Notes: a model not told the origin generated them from the sequence alone. A stretch of 64,000 nucleotides of DNA from Shewanella mangrovisoli (GCF_019457635.1 NZ_CP080412.1:1426001-1490000), one strand, 5' to 3'; positions 44,555 through 56,925 are shown, counted from the stretch's first letter. Program-made: numbers and translations.

Positions 44555-45832
44555 GTGGCAAAACAGATCCAAGCGATTCGCGGAATGAACGACATTCTGC
44601 CAACTCAAAGTCCTCTATGGCAAAAAGTGGAAGCGGTACTACGTGAGAGCGTGGCTGCTTATGGTTACAGTGAGATCCGCACTCCAATAGTGGAAAATAC
44701 CGATCTTTTTAAACGCTCTATCGGTGAAGTGACTGATATTGTTGAAAAAGAAATGTATACCTTCGAGGACCGTAACGGTGACAGTTTAACCCTACGTCCT
44801 GAAGGCACCGCCTCAACCGTGCGTGCCGGTAATGAGCATGGTCTGCTCTATAACCAAGAACAACGCCTGTGGTACATGGGCCCAATGTTCCGCCACGAAC
44901 GTCCACAAAAAGGTCGTTATCGCCAATTCCACCAGTTTGGTGTGGAAGTCTACGGCATTGGTAGCGCCGATATCGACGCCGAAGTGTTGATGTTATCGGC
45001 CCGTCTATGGGAAAAACTCGGCATTAGCGAGCATGTGACGCTTGAGCTAAACACCTTAGGCGATCCAGCCGAGCGCGCCGCTTACCGTGAAGCCTTGATT
45101 GCCTTCTTAGAGCAACACAAGGACAAATTAGACGAAGATAGCCAGCGCCGTATGTACAGTAATCCGCTGCGCGTACTGGACTCGAAAGACCCGCAAGTGC
45201 AAAGCATTTTAGGTGATGCACCTGCGCTGATGGATTACTTAGGTGAAGAATCTTCACAACATTTTGCACAATTGCGTGAACTCCTCGACGCAGTTGGCAT
45301 CCAATACCGAGTTAACCCGCGCTTAGTCCGTGGTTTGGATTACTATAATCGCACGGTTTTTGAATGGGTTACCAATAGCTTAGGCTCTCAAGGCACTGTA
45401 CTTGCGGGCGGTCGCTATGATGGTTTAGTCGCTCAATTGGGCGGTAAAGATACGCCTGCCGTCGGTTTTGCGATGGGATTAGAGCGCATTGTGTTGCTGC
45501 TTGAAACCTTAGAGCTGACCCAAGATATCCTCGCGGCTGTTGATGTTTACGTCGCTGCGATGGGGGATAGCTGCTTGGTTGAAGCCATTAAAGTGGCACA
45601 GGAGTTACGCTCAACCTTACCGACACTGCGTGTTATGAGCCACTGCGGCGGCGGTAACTTCAAGAAGCAAATTAAGCGTGCCGATAAAAGCGGCGCACAA
45701 GTAGCCTTACTCATCGGTGAAGAAGAACTCGCCGAAGGTGTGGTTACCGTTAAATATTTACGCAATGACAACGAACAACAACGGGTCGCTCGAAATGCAC
45801 TAAGCGCATTTTTAGCTGAACTTACCAAATAA
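44555..45832 (+). CDS. hisS: Histidyl-tRNA synthetase
   Basis: Class II aminoacyl-tRNA synthetase charging tRNA-His. The 425-residue protein shows IRGMNDILP, motif 2 [26 protein letters not shown], the histidine-specific [13 protein letters not shown] and motif 3 [24 protein letters not shown]-terminal anticodon-binding domain after about residue 325. Start is a GTG, which is the only start close to the family N-terminus. Followed after 12 bases by yfgM. Confidence 0.97.
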   Translation: MAKQIQAIRGMNDILPTQSPLWQKVEAVLRESVAAYGYSEIRTPIVENTDLFKRSIGEVTDIVEKEMYTFEDRNGDSLTLRPEGTASTVRAGNEHGLLYNQEQRLWYMGPMFRHERPQKGRYRQFHQFGVEVYGIGSADIDAEVLMLSARLWEKLGISEHVTLELNTLGDPAERAAYREALIAFLEQHKDKLDEDSQRRMYSNPLRVLDSKDPQVQSILGDAPALMDYLGEESSQHFAQLRELLDAVGIQYRVNPRLVRGLDYYNRTVFEWVTNSLGSQGTVLAGGRYDGLVAQLGGKDTPAVGFAMGLERIVLLLETLELTQDILAAVDVYVAAMGDSCLVEAIKVAQELRSTLPTLRVMSHCGGGNFKKQIKRADKSGAQVALLIGEEELAEGVVTVKYLRNDNEQQRVARNALSAFLAELTK

Positions 45833-45844
45833 GGGGACGTGCGC

Positions 45845-46465
45845 GTGGAAATTTATAGCACAGAAGAACAACAAGTTGATGCTATCAAGCAGTTCTGGAA
45901 AGACTATGGAACCTCGATTGTTATCGGGGCGGTCGTTGGTTTAGGCGGCCTGTACGGTTGGAACTATTACTCCGACATGAAAATCGTGAAGGCCGAAGAA
46001 GCATCACAGGCTTTCCAAACCTTAACCACCAAATCAACTGACGAAGCGGCCATGCTGGCTGGCGTTGCTGAGTTTTCCAAAAATCACGACCAAAAGGGCT
46101 ATCAAGCACTGCTGGACTTGATTGTTGCGAAAACCGCGGTTGAAGCGAAAGATTTTGCTAAGGCCGAAGAAGCGCTGAAGAAGGTGATTGCCGCTAAGCC
46201 GGGCGCCGGATTAGACACAGTGGCAACACTGCGTTTAGCGCGCATTCAAGCAGAGCAAGGCCAAATCGGTACTGCGCTGGCGACTTTAGAACAAGTGACT
46301 GATAAAGCCTTCTTAGCGCAACGTGAAGAACTCAAAGGCGATTTCTTTGTACGCCAAGGCGAAGCGGATAAAGCGAAAACCGCTTACCAAGCGGCAATGG
46401 ACAATGGCGGTGTTGTGACCAGCCCTGCACTTAAAATCAAACTTGATAACCTAAATCAAGCATAA
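45845..46465 (+). CDS. yfgM: YfgM family protein (ancillary SecYEG subunit)
   Basis: A 206-residue single-pass membrane protein with a periplasmic TPR region. Cytoplasmic start EIYSTEEQQVDAIKQFWKDYG, TM helix TSIVIGAVVGLGGLYGWNYY (about 22-41), then helical repeats (DLIVAKTAVEAKDFAKAEEALKKVI, TLRLARIQAEQGQIGTALATLEQV). YfgM of E. coli associates with PpiD at SecYEG. A GTG at 45845 with AAGGGG eight bases upstream is chosen over the earlier GTG at 45839, whose spacing is too short. Between hisS and bamB as in E. coli. Confidence 0.92.
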   Translation: MEIYSTEEQQVDAIKQFWKDYGTSIVIGAVVGLGGLYGWNYYSDMKIVKAEEASQAFQTLTTKSTDEAAMLAGVAEFSKNHDQKGYQALLDLIVAKTAVEAKDFAKAEEALKKVIAAKPGAGLDTVATLRLARIQAEQGQIGTALATLEQVTDKAFLAQREELKGDFFVRQGEADKAKTAYQAAMDNGGVVTSPALKIKLDNLNQA

Positions 46466-46476
46466 GGGATCCCTTG

Positions 46477-47664
46477 ATGAAGTCTTGGTGCAAGAACCTG
46501 CTAGCCGCTGGGTTAAGCCTAGCCATGTTATCCGCCTGTTCTTCTAGCGATGTGGAAGAAGAACCGGTAAGTGAGTTAACTGCGATTCAGGCGACAGTGT
46601 TTCCTGAAGTAAGTTGGAGCGCCTCTGTAGGTGACGGTGTCGGTGATTATTACTCTCGCCTCACTCCTGCAGTTCGTTACGGTAAAATTTTTGCAGCCGA
46701 CCGTTACGGCGAAGTCGTGGCCTTTGATGAAGCCACGGGTGAGCGCGTTTGGAAAAAAGATTTTAGTGAAGAGTTTCGTGATAACGCCTTAGCCAAAAAC
46801 AAGGGCGCACGCTTAGCCGCGGGTGTCACTGCCGCGCGCAATAAAATCTTTGTCGGTGGTGAGAGTGGTCTATTGGCCGCGCTGAATGCCGAAGATGGTC
46901 AAGTGCTGTGGCATGTCGTGGCTGGGGGCGAGTTACTCTCTAAGCCAACCGTTGCTGACGATGTGGTGGTGGTGAGCACTAGCTCTGGCGCGCTCGAAGC
47001 CTTTAACGTCGATACGGGCGCTAAGCTGTGGGCCTATGAGATGCAGTTGCCCAATCTGACCTTACGTGGCACGGGTTCTGCGGCCTATGAGGCGGGTGGT
47101 TTCTTTATCGGTACTGCCGATGGCAAAGTCGCCGTTGTGGTGAAAAACAACGGTCAAGCCGCATGGGAACAAGCGATTTATAATCCAACCGGCGGCAATG
47201 AGTTTACTCGTATGGCCGATGTGGATATGACGCCGCTGATCTTAGGTGACAACCTTTATGCGGTGAGCTACAACGGTAACTTGGTGTCGATGGAGCTGCG
47301 TAGCGGGCGTGTGATTTGGACCCGTAAGTACTCAAGCTTTAATGAACTTGCGTCAGCCGGTTTAAGCTTATTCCTAGTGGATGATCACAGCCGTATCTAC
47401 TCTGTGGACAGACGTAACGGCTTAGAATTGTGGAGCAATTCTGAGCTGGCGAACCGTACACTCACATCACCAGCCGTGTATCGCGACTATCTGGTCGTGG
47501 GCGATTTTGAAGGTTATTTGCACTTTATCGACCGTAGCACAGGCAGTATTGTCGGTCGTATCCAAGTGGACAGCTCTGGATTATTCAGCCAGCCATTAGT
47601 GGTGGATGATAAAATCTACGTGCAAGGCCGCAGCGGAAAGTTAGCTGTTGTAACACTTCCTTAG
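46477..47664 (+). CDS. bamB: Outer-membrane assembly lipoprotein BamB
   Basis: A 395-residue lipoprotein of the BAM complex inserting beta-barrel proteins. Lipobox MLSAC (Cys 21) after a signal sequence, then a PQQ-like eight-bladed propeller: repeated blades such as [53 protein letters not shown] and [24 protein letters not shown] (described in parts). RBS AAGGGA precedes the ATG; a TTG one codon earlier is open. Ends in a strong terminator placed before der. Confidence 0.95.
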   Translation: MKSWCKNLLAAGLSLAMLSACSSSDVEEEPVSELTAIQATVFPEVSWSASVGDGVGDYYSRLTPAVRYGKIFAADRYGEVVAFDEATGERVWKKDFSEEFRDNALAKNKGARLAAGVTAARNKIFVGGESGLLAALNAEDGQVLWHVVAGGELLSKPTVADDVVVVSTSSGALEAFNVDTGAKLWAYEMQLPNLTLRGTGSAAYEAGGFFIGTADGKVAVVVKNNGQAAWEQAIYNPTGGNEFTRMADVDMTPLILGDNLYAVSYNGNLVSMELRSGRVIWTRKYSSFNELASAGLSLFLVDDHSRIYSVDRRNGLELWSNSELANRTLTSPAVYRDYLVVGDFEGYLHFIDRSTGSIVGRIQVDSSGLFSQPLVVDDKIYVQGRSGKLAVVTLP

Positions 47665-47685
47665 TTAAAAGTGTTATCCTTGTAG

Positions 47686-47717
47686 AGCCCCTGGAAGTGT
47701 GTTCCGGGGGCTTTTTA
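47686..47717 (+). terminator. Intrinsic terminator between bamB and der
   Basis: An 11-bp stem AGCCCCTGGAA / TTCCGGGGGCT (one T-G pair) with a GTGTG loop and T5. It lies between two genes that are usually neighbours. Confidence 0.85.
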
Positions 47718-47744
47718 TTGAAAAAGTTTTTTAGAGGCAAAATC

Positions 47745-49211
47745 ATGATCCCTGTAGTGGCCCTTGTTGGGCGGCCGAACGTCGGTAAATCCACCTTATT
47801 TAACCGCCTTACGCGTACGCGTGATGCGCTGGTTGCTGACTTTCCTGGCCTAACACGTGACCGTAAATATGGTCGAGCATTCCTATCCGGCTATGAGTTT
47901 ATCGTGGTGGATACCGGCGGTATTGACGGCACCGAAGAGGGGATCGAAACTAAGATGGCCGAGCAGTCCCTTGCCGCTATCGAAGAAGCCGATGTTGTCT
48001 TATTTATGACCGATGCGCGCGCGGGCTTAACCGCTGCGGATTTGTCTATCGCTCAGCATTTACGTAGCCGTCAAAAAACCACTTTCGTGGTGGCGAACAA
48101 GATTGACGGTATCGATGCCGATTCTGCCTGCGCCGAGTTTTGGTCATTAGGTTTAGGTGAGGTCTATCAAATGGCAGCCGCCCAAGGTCGCGGCGTGACC
48201 AACATGATTGAGTACGCACTGACACCTTACGCTGAAGCTATGGGCATTGAACGCCAAGGCGAAGAGGAAGAAGTCGACGAACGTCAGTACACCGAAGAAG
48301 AAGCCGAAGCTGAGCAAAAACGTCTGCAGGATTTACCGATCAAGCTTGCGATTATCGGTAAGCCGAACGTGGGTAAATCGACCCTGACTAACCGTATCTT
48401 AGGTGAAGAGCGTGTGGTGGTTTACGACGAGCCGGGAACCACCCGCGACAGTATTTACATTCCGATGGAACGCGATGGCCGCGAATACGTGATTATCGAT
48501 ACTGCTGGTGTGCGTCGTCGCAGTAAAGTCCATGAAGTGATTGAAAAATTCTCGGTGATCAAAACCCTAAAAGCGGTTGAAGATGCCAACGTCGTGCTGC
48601 TGATCATCGATGCCCGTGAAGGGATTGCCGAGCAGGATTTAGGTCTATTAGGTTTTGCCTTGAACGCGGGCCGCGCCTTAGTGATCGCCGTCAACAAGTG
48701 GGACGGTATCGATCAGGGCATTAAAGACCGCGTTAAGAGTGAACTCGACCGCCGCTTAGGCTTCATCGACTTTGCTCGCATTCACTTTATTTCGGCGCTA
48801 CATGGCACAGGTGTTGGCCATCTGTTTGAGTCGATTGAAGAAGCTTACGACAGTGCGACTCGCCGCGTGAGCACCTCGATGCTGACCCGCATCATGCAAA
48901 TGTCGCAGGATGACCATCAGCCACCATTGGTGAACGGTCGCCGTGTGAAACTGAAATACGCCCACGCCGGTGGTTATAACCCGCCAATCGTGGTTATTCA
49001 CGGTAACCAAGTCAGCAAGCTACCGGATTCTTACAAGCGCTACATGATGAACTACTTCCGTCGTTCATTGAAAGTGGTCGGTACGCCAATTCAGCTACGT
49101 TTCCAAGAGGGTGATAACCCGTTTGAAAACAAGGTTGAAAAGCTGACCATGAGCCAAGAACGTCGCCGTAAGCGCGCCCTGAGCCATATTAAAGATCGCA
49201 AGACAAAGTAA
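47745..49211 (+). CDS. der: Ribosome-assembly GTPase Der (EngA)
   Basis: A 488-residue protein with two tandem GTPase domains acting in 50S maturation. G1 of domain 1 is GRPNVGKS (about 8-15) with DTGG as G3 and NKID as G4; domain 2 begins [12 protein letters not shown] (about 200) with DTAG and NKWD. The C-terminal KH-like domain (about 400-488, [20 protein letters not shown]) binds RNA. ATG at 47745 chosen with GAGGC upstream; the frame is open earlier but within the terminator region. Confidence 0.97.
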   Translation: MIPVVALVGRPNVGKSTLFNRLTRTRDALVADFPGLTRDRKYGRAFLSGYEFIVVDTGGIDGTEEGIETKMAEQSLAAIEEADVVLFMTDARAGLTAADLSIAQHLRSRQKTTFVVANKIDGIDADSACAEFWSLGLGEVYQMAAAQGRGVTNMIEYALTPYAEAMGIERQGEEEEVDERQYTEEEAEAEQKRLQDLPIKLAIIGKPNVGKSTLTNRILGEERVVVYDEPGTTRDSIYIPMERDGREYVIIDTAGVRRRSKVHEVIEKFSVIKTLKAVEDANVVLLIIDAREGIAEQDLGLLGFALNAGRALVIAVNKWDGIDQGIKDRVKSELDRRLGFIDFARIHFISALHGTGVGHLFESIEEAYDSATRRVSTSMLTRIMQMSQDDHQPPLVNGRRVKLKYAHAGGYNPPIVVIHGNQVSKLPDSYKRYMMNYFRRSLKVVGTPIQLRFQEGDNPFENKVEKLTMSQERRRKRALSHIKDRKTK

Positions 49212-49239
49212 ATCTGCGGTATTGGCTTAAGCTGAACAT

Positions 49240-49267
49240 AAAAAAGGAACCCTAGGGTTCCTTTTTT
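49240..49267. terminator. Bidirectional terminator after der
   Basis: A 13-bp perfect inverted repeat AAAAAAGGAACCC / GGGTTCCTTTTTT with a TA loop (the stem probably opens to about 11 bp). Confidence 0.9.
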
Positions 49268-49364
49268 CTTGGCGCATTTTAGGGGGAAATCTTAAGTCTT
49301 GTTTCGATAAAATGTATAGCTATGGGCTATGGGCTTGAGTGTTGAGCCTAAAGGCTGTTGTGTC

Positions 49365-50711
49365 TTAGCTTTTATCCGTTATGTGCGTCACTGTCGACTG
49401 CACCTGCCCATGGAGTAAACGAGTGTTTATCCTATCGCCCACACTCAGCTGAGCGGCATTGTCTATGACTTGGTTATTTGCATCTGTGGTGATGCTGTAC
49501 CCCCGGCTCAAGGTGGCTAATGGACTGACCGTTTCCAATTGATGGGCGGCATATTTAATTCGCTGCTCACTTTGGTTAAGGGTATCTTGCATAGCATCCT
49601 GCAAACGTGTCGCTAAATAGCTCAACCTATTGGTCTCGAGTGCGAGCTTGTGCTTTGGGGATTGCTGCTCGAGGCGATTTGCCAGTTGCTGCTGACGGCG
49701 ACTTAAACCGTGCAGTTTGTTAGACAATGCGGCTTCGAGTCTTAATTGCATCTCATCGAAACGCTGCTCAAATTGCTGCAGGGTGCGCTTAGGATCTAAG
49801 CGTTGCAGTCTGTGTTCGAGCAAACTTAAGCGTCTTTCCTGCTTGAGTTGATAGTGGCTGGCGCTCTGTTTGAGGCGCGACAGTACTGTGGCTAAGCGTT
49901 GGCTTTTATTATCGCTATCCTGAGACAGTAGTTCTGCGCCCGCAGAGGGTGTCGGGGCGCGAACGTCGGCCACATAGTCACTGATGGTTGTGTCGACTTC
50001 ATGGCCTACGGCGCTGACAACGGGTAGGGCACTGTTGTAAATGGTATGGGCGAGCGCTTCGCTATTAAAACACCATAAATCTTCGAGTGAGCCACCGCCA
50101 CGGGTGAGCAGTAATACATCGACCTCCAGTCGTTGATTGGCGATATTGATGGCTTGGCAGATATTGAGATCCGCGCTCTCACCTTGTACCTGAGTGGGAT
50201 AAATTATCACTTCGATGGAAGGATCGCGTCGGGCAAGCACATGCAACACATCGCGGATAGCCGCGCCCGTAGGGGAGGTGATGACCCCAATGCGTTGAAT
50301 ATTTTTCGGAAGCTGGCGTTTAGTGTCGGCGGCAAATAATCCCTGCGCCGCGAGCTTCATCTTGAGCGCTTCAAATTGTTGTGCCAGTAAGCCATCCCCC
50401 GCGGGGAGCATAGACTCAATCAATAGTTGATAGTCGCCTCTAGGCTCGTACACGCTAATTGCGCCTTTTACTAGCACTTGCTGACCATTCACTGGTTTAA
50501 AGCTCACGCTTTGGTTGCGTCCCTTAAACATGGCGCAGCGAATTTGTGAATAATGATCCTTAAGGGTTAAATACCAATGGCCCGAACTGGGGGCGGAAAA
50601 GTTGGAAATTTCACCATTTAGCCAGACTTTTCCCAGTTGTCCCTCGAGAATTTGCCTGACTTCACCATTGAGGCGTGAGACGGTATAAATATTATTTTTA
50701 GGGACTTGCAT
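49365..50711 (-). CDS. xseA: Exodeoxyribonuclease VII large subunit
   Basis: A 448-residue nuclease subunit degrading single-stranded DNA with XseB. N-terminal OB fold (about 1-100: [39 protein letters not shown]), catalytic core with [38 protein letters not shown] and [28 protein letters not shown] (in parts), then a long coiled-coil (about 270-390, heptad Leu/Gln-rich) and the C-terminal LSRGYSITT segment. Divergent from guaB. No xseB in the window. Confidence 0.96.
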   Translation of the reverse strand: MQVPKNNIYTVSRLNGEVRQILEGQLGKVWLNGEISNFSAPSSGHWYLTLKDHYSQIRCAMFKGRNQSVSFKPVNGQQVLVKGAISVYEPRGDYQLLIESMLPAGDGLLAQQFEALKMKLAAQGLFAADTKRQLPKNIQRIGVITSPTGAAIRDVLHVLARRDPSIEVIIYPTQVQGESADLNICQAINIANQRLEVDVLLLTRGGGSLEDLWCFNSEALAHTIYNSALPVVSAVGHEVDTTISDYVADVRAPTPSAGAELLSQDSDNKSQRLATVLSRLKQSASHYQLKQERRLSLLEHRLQRLDPKRTLQQFEQRFDEMQLRLEAALSNKLHGLSRRQQQLANRLEQQSPKHKLALETNRLSYLATRLQDAMQDTLNQSEQRIKYAAHQLETVSPLATLSRGYSITTDANNQVIDNAAQLSVGDRINTRLLHGQVQSTVTHITDKS

Positions 50712-50751
50712 GTGTTTTCTCGTGCAAATGGGATTTTTTCACTATTTTCCA

Positions 50752-50780
50752 TTTACCGCTCCCCAGATGCAAGGTATAAT
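50752..50780 (+). promoter_or_regulatory. guaB promoter
   Basis: TTTACC (50752-50757) and TATAAT (50775-50780) are 17 bases apart and 53 bases upstream of the guaB ATG. Good consensus agreement. Confidence 0.6.
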
Positions 50781-50833
50781 CCCGCCGCAATATTTCACCT
50801 CTAAAATCCTACTCAACTGGGGAGATGTTGCCT

Positions 50834-52300
50834 ATGCTACGTTTAATTAAAGAAGCGCTAACCTTTGACGATGTGTTACTTGTTCCTGCGCATTCGACTG
50901 TACTCCCAAGCACCGCCATCCTTAAAACTCGCCTGACCAATACCATTGAACTGAATATTCCACTTGTGTCTGCCGCTATGGACACTGTGACCGAAGCGCG
51001 TCTTGCTATCGCCATGGCACAGGAAGGTGGCTTAGGTTTTATTCATAAAAACATGAGCATAGAAAAGCAGGCCGAAGAAGTTCGTAAAGTAAAAATTTAC
51101 GAAGCGGGTGTGGTTCAACAACCTGTGACGGTAACGCCTTCAACTACGCTGGCGGATCTTAAAGTACTGACCGCGAAGAATGGTTTTGCGGGTTACCCTG
51201 TGGTAAACGAAGCCAATGAATTGGTGGGGATTATCACTGGCCGTGACGTACGTTTCGTGACTGACTGGAGCAAAACCGTAGAAGAAGTGATGACGCCAAA
51301 GGCGCGTTTAGTCACTGTTGCGGAAGGCACTAAGTTAGATGAAGTGCAAAAATTAATGCACTCAAACCGTATCGAAAAAGTGTTAGTTGTCGATGATAAC
51401 TTCAAGCTGAAAGGCTTAATCACAGTAAAAGACTTCGAAAAAGCCGAGCGTAAACCTAATGCCTGTAAAGACGAATTAGGTCGTTTACGTGTGGGCGCCG
51501 CCGTGGGTGCGGGTGCGGGTAACGAAGAGCGTGTCGATGCGCTGGTGAAAGCCGGTGTTGACGTGCTGCTGATTGACTCTTCTCACGGCCACTCTGAAGG
51601 CGTGTTGCAACGTATCCGTGAAACCCGCGCTAAATACCCAGATTTACAAATCATCGGTGGTAACGTGGCAACAGCTGAAGGCGCATTAGCCCTAGTTGAA
51701 GCCGGTGTTAACGCGGTTAAAGTCGGTATTGGCCCTGGTTCTATCTGTACCACTCGTATCGTGACGGGTGTGGGCGTGCCACAAATTACCGCAGTGTCTG
51801 ACGCTGCCGAAGCCGTAAAAGGTTTAGGGATCCCTGTTATCGCCGACGGCGGTGTACGTTTCTCGGGTGACTTAGCCAAAGCCTTAGCTGCAGGTGCATC
51901 GTGCATTATGGCGGGTTCAATGTTCGCGGGTACTGACGAAGCGCCGGGCGAAACTGAACTCTACCAAGGCCGAGCCTATAAGTCATACCGCGGTATGGGT
52001 TCTTTAGGTGCCATGTCTCAAGGTTCTTCTGACCGTTATTTCCAATCTGACAATGCTGCCGACAAGCTGGTGCCAGAAGGCATCGAAGGCCGTGTACCTT
52101 ACAAAGGCAAGCTCAAGGAAATCATCCATCAACATATGGGCGGTCTGCGTTCATGCATGGGCCTAACGGGCTGTGCCACGATTCAAGAACTGAACGAAAA
52201 AGCGCAGTTTGTGAAAGTGACTTCTGCGGGCATGGGCGAGTCCCACGTTCACGATGTGACTATCACTAAAGAAGCGCCAAACTACCGTTCAGGTGCGTAA
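50834..52300 (+). CDS. guaB: IMP dehydrogenase
   Basis: Oxidises IMP to XMP, the committed step of GMP synthesis. The 488-residue enzyme shows [13 protein letters not shown], two CBS domains inserted at about 93-205, and the active site GPGSICTT (Cys at about 305), plus [17 protein letters not shown] as the flap. ATG at 50834 chosen; a start three codons upstream has a TTG. Followed by guaA after 117 bases. Confidence 0.97.
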   Translation: MLRLIKEALTFDDVLLVPAHSTVLPSTAILKTRLTNTIELNIPLVSAAMDTVTEARLAIAMAQEGGLGFIHKNMSIEKQAEEVRKVKIYEAGVVQQPVTVTPSTTLADLKVLTAKNGFAGYPVVNEANELVGIITGRDVRFVTDWSKTVEEVMTPKARLVTVAEGTKLDEVQKLMHSNRIEKVLVVDDNFKLKGLITVKDFEKAERKPNACKDELGRLRVGAAVGAGAGNEERVDALVKAGVDVLLIDSSHGHSEGVLQRIRETRAKYPDLQIIGGNVATAEGALALVEAGVNAVKVGIGPGSICTTRIVTGVGVPQITAVSDAAEAVKGLGIPVIADGGVRFSGDLAKALAAGASCIMAGSMFAGTDEAPGETELYQGRAYKSYRGMGSLGAMSQGSSDRYFQSDNAADKLVPEGIEGRVPYKGKLKEIIHQHMGGLRSCMGLTGCATIQELNEKAQFVKVTSAGMGESHVHDVTITKEAPNYRSGA

Positions 52301-52310
52301 ACGTTTGTGA

Positions 52311-52339
52311 TAACGGGGCGGCGATAAGCCGCCCCGTTA
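52311..52339 (+). terminator. guaB-guaA intercistronic hairpin
   Basis: Perfect 12-bp stem TAACGGGGCGGC / GCCGCCCCGTTA with a GATAA loop. The following sequence (TTAAGATTTG) is only weakly T-rich, so it may be a partial terminator or a processing/stability element. Confidence 0.6.
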
Positions 52340-52417
52340 TTAAGATTTGTATGCCCTCAAGATTGAACCTCGCAGTCTTGAGCTAAGTTAAAACAATAGA
52401 TGAGATAAAGGTTATCC

Positions 52418-53995
52418 ATGAGCGATATTCATGAGCATAAGATACTGATCCTCGACTTTGGATCTCAGTACACCCAGCTGATTGCCCGTCGTATCCGTGA
52501 AATTGGTGTTTACTGTGAGTTATGGGCGTGGGATGTGACCGAAGCCCAAATCCGTGAGTTTGCCCCTAACGGGATTATCCTCGCTGGTGGCCCTGAAAGT
52601 GTGACTGCCGACAATTCTCCCCGCGCACCTGAATATGTGTTTAATGCTGGCGTACCTGTTCTAGGTATTTGCTACGGCATGCAAACCATGTCTGAGCAGC
52701 TCGGCGGTAAAGTGATTCAAGGCGTGGGCGAAGGCGAGTTTGGCTACGCTCAAATCGAAATGTTAGCGCAATCGGCCCTGTTTAAAGATATCGAAGACGC
52801 AGTGAGTGCCGACGGCAAATCTCTGCTCGATGTGTGGATGAGCCATGGCGATAAAGTTTCGGCTATCCCAGAAGGTTTCGTGGCCGTTGCTAAAACTGAC
52901 ACTTGCCCATTTGCGGCCATGTCTAACGAATCCAAACGTTTCTACGGCGTGCAGTTCCACCCTGAAGTTACCCATACCCGCCAAGGTATGCGTATGCTGT
53001 CGCACTTTGCCTTGGATATCTGCGGCTGTGCGGCCAACTGGAAACCTTCCTCAATCATCGAAGACGCTATCGAACGCTTGAAAAAGCAAGTAGGCGACGA
53101 TGAAGTGATTTTAGGTCTATCTGGTGGTGTGGATTCATCGGTAGTGGCCATGCTGCTGCACCGCGCCATTGGCAAAAAACTGACCTGCGTATTCGTTGAT
53201 AACGGCTTACTGCGTTTAAATGAAGCGAAGCAAGTGATGGAAATGTTTGGTGACCATTTCGGCCTGAACATTGTTCACGTCGATGCGGAAAACCGTTTCC
53301 TCGATGCGCTGAAAGGCGAAGCCGATCCAGAAGCGAAACGTAAAATCATCGGCCGTGTATTCGTGGAAATCTTCGACGAAGAAGCCAAGAAATGCGTTAA
53401 CGCTAAATGGTTAGCCCAAGGCACCATCTACCCAGACGTGATTGAATCCGCTGGCAGCGCCACAGGTAAAGCCCATGTGATTAAGTCGCACCATAACGTT
53501 GGTGGTCTGCCAGACGATATGGAGCTGGGTCTGGTTGAGCCACTGCGCGAACTCTTTAAAGACGAAGTGCGTAAGATTGGCCTTGAGCTAGGTCTGCCAT
53601 ACAACATGCTTTACCGCCACCCGTTCCCAGGCCCTGGCTTAGGCGTGCGTGTACTGGGCGAAGTGAAGAAAGAATACTGTGATTTGCTGCGCCGCGCCGA
53701 TGCCATTTTCATCGAAGAGCTGCACAAAGCTGATCTTTATAATAACGTCAGCCAAGCCTTTACCGTGTTTTTACCGGTTCGCTCTGTCGGTGTGATGGGC
53801 GATGGCCGTAAATACGATTGGGTGGTGTCACTGCGCGCCGTTGAAACCATCGACTTTATGACCGCTCACTGGGCACATCTGCCATACGATTTCTTAGGCC
53901 GAGTGTCTAACCGTATCATCAACGAAATCGATGGTATCTCCCGCGTGGTTTACGATATTTCAGGTAAGCCACCTGCAACCATCGAGTGGGAATAA
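52418..53995 (+). CDS. guaA: GMP synthase (glutamine-hydrolysing)
   Basis: Aminates XMP to GMP with glutamine. The 525-residue protein has a class I amidotransferase domain (about 1-200: Cys in GICYGMQTM, His/Glu in [10 protein letters not shown]), an ATP pyrophosphatase domain with [11 protein letters not shown] (P-loop, about 235) and the C-terminal dimerisation domain ending [22 protein letters not shown]. Downstream gene of guaB. Confidence 0.98.
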   Translation: MSDIHEHKILILDFGSQYTQLIARRIREIGVYCELWAWDVTEAQIREFAPNGIILAGGPESVTADNSPRAPEYVFNAGVPVLGICYGMQTMSEQLGGKVIQGVGEGEFGYAQIEMLAQSALFKDIEDAVSADGKSLLDVWMSHGDKVSAIPEGFVAVAKTDTCPFAAMSNESKRFYGVQFHPEVTHTRQGMRMLSHFALDICGCAANWKPSSIIEDAIERLKKQVGDDEVILGLSGGVDSSVVAMLLHRAIGKKLTCVFVDNGLLRLNEAKQVMEMFGDHFGLNIVHVDAENRFLDALKGEADPEAKRKIIGRVFVEIFDEEAKKCVNAKWLAQGTIYPDVIESAGSATGKAHVIKSHHNVGGLPDDMELGLVEPLRELFKDEVRKIGLELGLPYNMLYRHPFPGPGLGVRVLGEVKKEYCDLLRRADAIFIEELHKADLYNNVSQAFTVFLPVRSVGVMGDGRKYDWVVSLRAVETIDFMTAHWAHLPYDFLGRVSNRIINEIDGISRVVYDISGKPPATIEWE

Positions 53996-54026
53996 TTCCC
54001 TGTCTTGATAACATGATGCATTAACG

Positions 54027-54052
54027 AAAAGGCGCCAAGTGCGCCTTTTTTA
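54027..54052 (+). terminator. Intrinsic terminator after guaA
   Basis: AAAAGGCGC / GCGCCTTTTTT with a CAAGT loop, directly after guaA. Confidence 0.88.
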
Positions 54053-54101
54053 TTGGTTATGGGTATAATTGCCCACATTGTTGATTAAAGAGAATCCTTA
54101 A

Positions 54102-54770
<669 letters not shown>

Positions 54771-54794
54771 GGAGTTTAGGGACTCGCTTAAGCG

Positions 54795-54914
54795 TTAGTC
54801 TTGGGCTTGGATAAACGTAAAAAACAGTTTGTGGCGATTGAGCACCCGGCGATGGCGAATTTTCAATGTGGTGCGACGGCGTGATGCGCTGTTATTGATG
54901 GTTTTTCTTCTCAT
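54795..54914 (-). CDS. Candidate 39-residue very basic small protein
   Basis: A 40-codon ORF (with stop) between tadA and mltF on the minus strand, too short for routine gene callers. It starts MRRKTINNSASRRRTTL and continues IRHRRVLNRHKLFFTF; about a third of its residues are Arg/Lys/His. A GGGG element lies five bases before the ATG. Whether it is expressed is unknown. It could be a nucleic-acid-binding micro-protein or chance. I do not recognise a family. Confidence 0.35.
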   Translation of the reverse strand: MRRKTINNSASRRRTTLKIRHRRVLNRHKLFFTFIQAQD

Positions 54915-55209
54915 ATAGACCCCGTTTTGTATCTTGTTATTGTCTAGGTTAAGGCTTTTTTGCTTTGGTTAACGGCTATGGGTTAACGCGCAATGATTAT
55001 TATATTGACCTGTCACTATGACAGTATCAGCAGAGATCTCAGGCGGCAATCCCCCTCGATGCATCTGCTTTATAAAACAGCATTTTTAGCCCAAAGCTAG
55101 CTCACTTTAGCCTGTATTGGCTTAATCTAAGATTAAAATCGTGGTTTGATGGCCGCAAAAAAGCAAGGCTGCGGCGCAAGTCAAGTTATTGAGGGGGAAG
55201 CGGTTAGGA
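54915..55209. other. Gap between small ORF and mltF
   Basis: About 295 bases without a gene. A CTGTCA-CTA-TGACAG dyad lies at about 55012-55026, next to a minus-strand TATAAT at about 54998-55003, which may be a promoter for the small ORF. A weak GCCGCA/TGCGGC hairpin is near 55152-55175 and might end mltF. Confidence 0.3.
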
Positions 55210-56646
55210 CTATTTGGGCTTATCAGGGCTGAGGGTGCTGGGCACTGGCGCTGGGCCATCTTCCGAGGCGAGGTCGCTTGGCTCTTCCTCATCGCTATTT
55301 TGCTGTTTAGATTGATTATCGACCCAGACTAAAGTGTCGTAATAACGGCGGATGCTGTCGACGTAATGAACGGCTTCGCTACCACGGGCATAGCCGTAGC
55401 GAGTCTTTTGGTAATATTTACGCTTTTGCAGCAGTGGCAATACCTTTTTAAGATCCCGCCACGCGTTGGGATTAAGCTCCATGGATTCGGCGAGCTTACG
55501 GGCGTCTTCCACATGGGCATAACCGATATTGTAAGAGGCTAGCGCAAACCACATGCGTTGACTCTCGGGGATAGACTCGGGTAAGCGATTTATCATATCC
55601 CGTAAATAAGCGGCGCCGCCGCGAATACTTTCTTCCGCATCGAGGCGGTTCGTAATGCCAATTTCTTTGGCGGTCGGCTGTGTGAGCATCATCATGCCGC
55701 GCACCCCAGTGGGTGAGCGGGCATTAGGATTCCAATGGGATTCTTGATAACTTGTGGCTGCCAATTTACGCCAATCCAAGTCACCAGCGTGGGTTTCGAA
55801 TAGCTGACGATAACGAGGCAATACGGTTTCTATGGCGCGCAGGAAGGCGCGGGTATCAATATAGTCGAAACGCTTAACGTGGCCAAAGTACTTTTCATTA
55901 AGGTGATCGAGGGTACCGGCGAGTTTTTCTTGGTGCCAAAACGCCAATAGCTGACTCATCAAGCCGTCACTGTGCGTGGGTGGCAGTAACCAAACCACAT
56001 CGAGCTTTTCTTCTAGCACGAGCCCTGAACGCAGATCCGGTAAGTAACGGCGGTTAATCTGCACGCTGCTCGAGTCGGCGATGGTGTAGTCGATTTCCTT
56101 GTTAGCGATCATCGCCAGCAGCTCTTCGCTGTCTTTATCTGTGACTTGATCCCACACCAGCGTCGGATGGCGTTTCTGTAATTGCGTCAAGGTTTCCACA
56201 AAAGAAGAGTCGGCAATTACGGTAATTTTGCCTTTTAAGTCCGTAATATCTTTGGGTGTTGGCATGCCTTCACGGTAAACCAGTACTTGATTGACGCGAT
56301 ACAGCGGCGGGCCTAAACGGAATTGTTCGCGCCGCGCTGGAGTTTCTGTCATCCCCGCGGCAATGATATCAATCTCGTTTTTTTTCAGTGCATCATAGAG
56401 TTCGGCGCGGTTGGTATAAGGCACCATTTTTAAGGGCACATCGAGATACTCGGCAAACAGCACCGCCATATCGTAATCGAAGCCACTGTTGCCTTGGCCC
56501 GAGGTCATATAAATTTGCGGGCCATAAAGGGTGCCGACCCTTAATTCGGTGAGTTTATGGGGGACATATTCTGTTTCTTCCACGGTCACTTGCTGACAAG
56601 CCGTCAGTAAGAAACCTAAGATAATCGCGAACAGAAATCGAGTCAT
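55210..56646 (-). CDS. mltF: Membrane-bound lytic murein transglycosylase F
   Basis: A 478-residue outer-membrane lipoprotein that cleaves peptidoglycan. Lipobox FLLTAC (Cys 17), then an SBP_bac_3-like regulatory domain (about 35-260, [28 protein letters not shown]), then an SLT catalytic domain (about 285-440) with the Glu in [23 protein letters not shown] and YNIGYAH. Acidic C-terminal tail with Ser/Pro. The ATG at 56646 gives the lipoprotein leader; a nine-codon upstream extension was rejected. Divergent from purL. Confidence 0.95.
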   Translation of the reverse strand: MTRFLFAIILGFLLTACQQVTVEETEYVPHKLTELRVGTLYGPQIYMTSGQGNSGFDYDMAVLFAEYLDVPLKMVPYTNRAELYDALKKNEIDIIAAGMTETPARREQFRLGPPLYRVNQVLVYREGMPTPKDITDLKGKITVIADSSFVETLTQLQKRHPTLVWDQVTDKDSEELLAMIANKEIDYTIADSSSVQINRRYLPDLRSGLVLEEKLDVVWLLPPTHSDGLMSQLLAFWHQEKLAGTLDHLNEKYFGHVKRFDYIDTRAFLRAIETVLPRYRQLFETHAGDLDWRKLAATSYQESHWNPNARSPTGVRGMMMLTQPTAKEIGITNRLDAEESIRGGAAYLRDMINRLPESIPESQRMWFALASYNIGYAHVEDARKLAESMELNPNAWRDLKKVLPLLQKRKYYQKTRYGYARGSEAVHYVDSIRRYYDTLVWVDNQSKQQNSDEEEPSDLASEDGPAPVPSTLSPDKPK

Positions 56647-56840
56647 TAAACACACTTTATTAAATAAAATCAAAATGATGAACAGTAGAAGGTCAGTGAG
56701 GTAACAAGGATAAACTGGCTGACATTGCTGTGATTATATCCGTTTGTCGCCAATTACGTAAAAAAATCGTACCGCATGGAATACGAAGGAGGGGAAAAGG
56801 GCCGCTTTTTATCTTAATAGGAAACACTGTTTTACGTAAG

Positions 56841-56876
56841 GTCACAGGTGATTTGTGACAGACATTTCCTTATAAT
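56841..56876 (+). promoter_or_regulatory. purL promoter region with dyad
   Basis: TATAAT at 56871-56876 stands 50 bases before the purL start. Just upstream, GTCACA (56841-56846) and TGTGAC (56854-56859) form a 6-bp inverted repeat that could be a regulator site. No good -35 and no PurR-type ACGCAAACG sequence was seen. Confidence 0.4.
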
Positions 56877-56925
56877 AGCGCCATCTCTGACCCCTGCAAT
56901 TATAAATATAAGGTGAATTGACGTG

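Noticed and set aside
56841..56859. CRP site before purL
   Set aside because: The halves are GTCACA..TGTGAC, the reverse order of the TGTGA..TCACA consensus.
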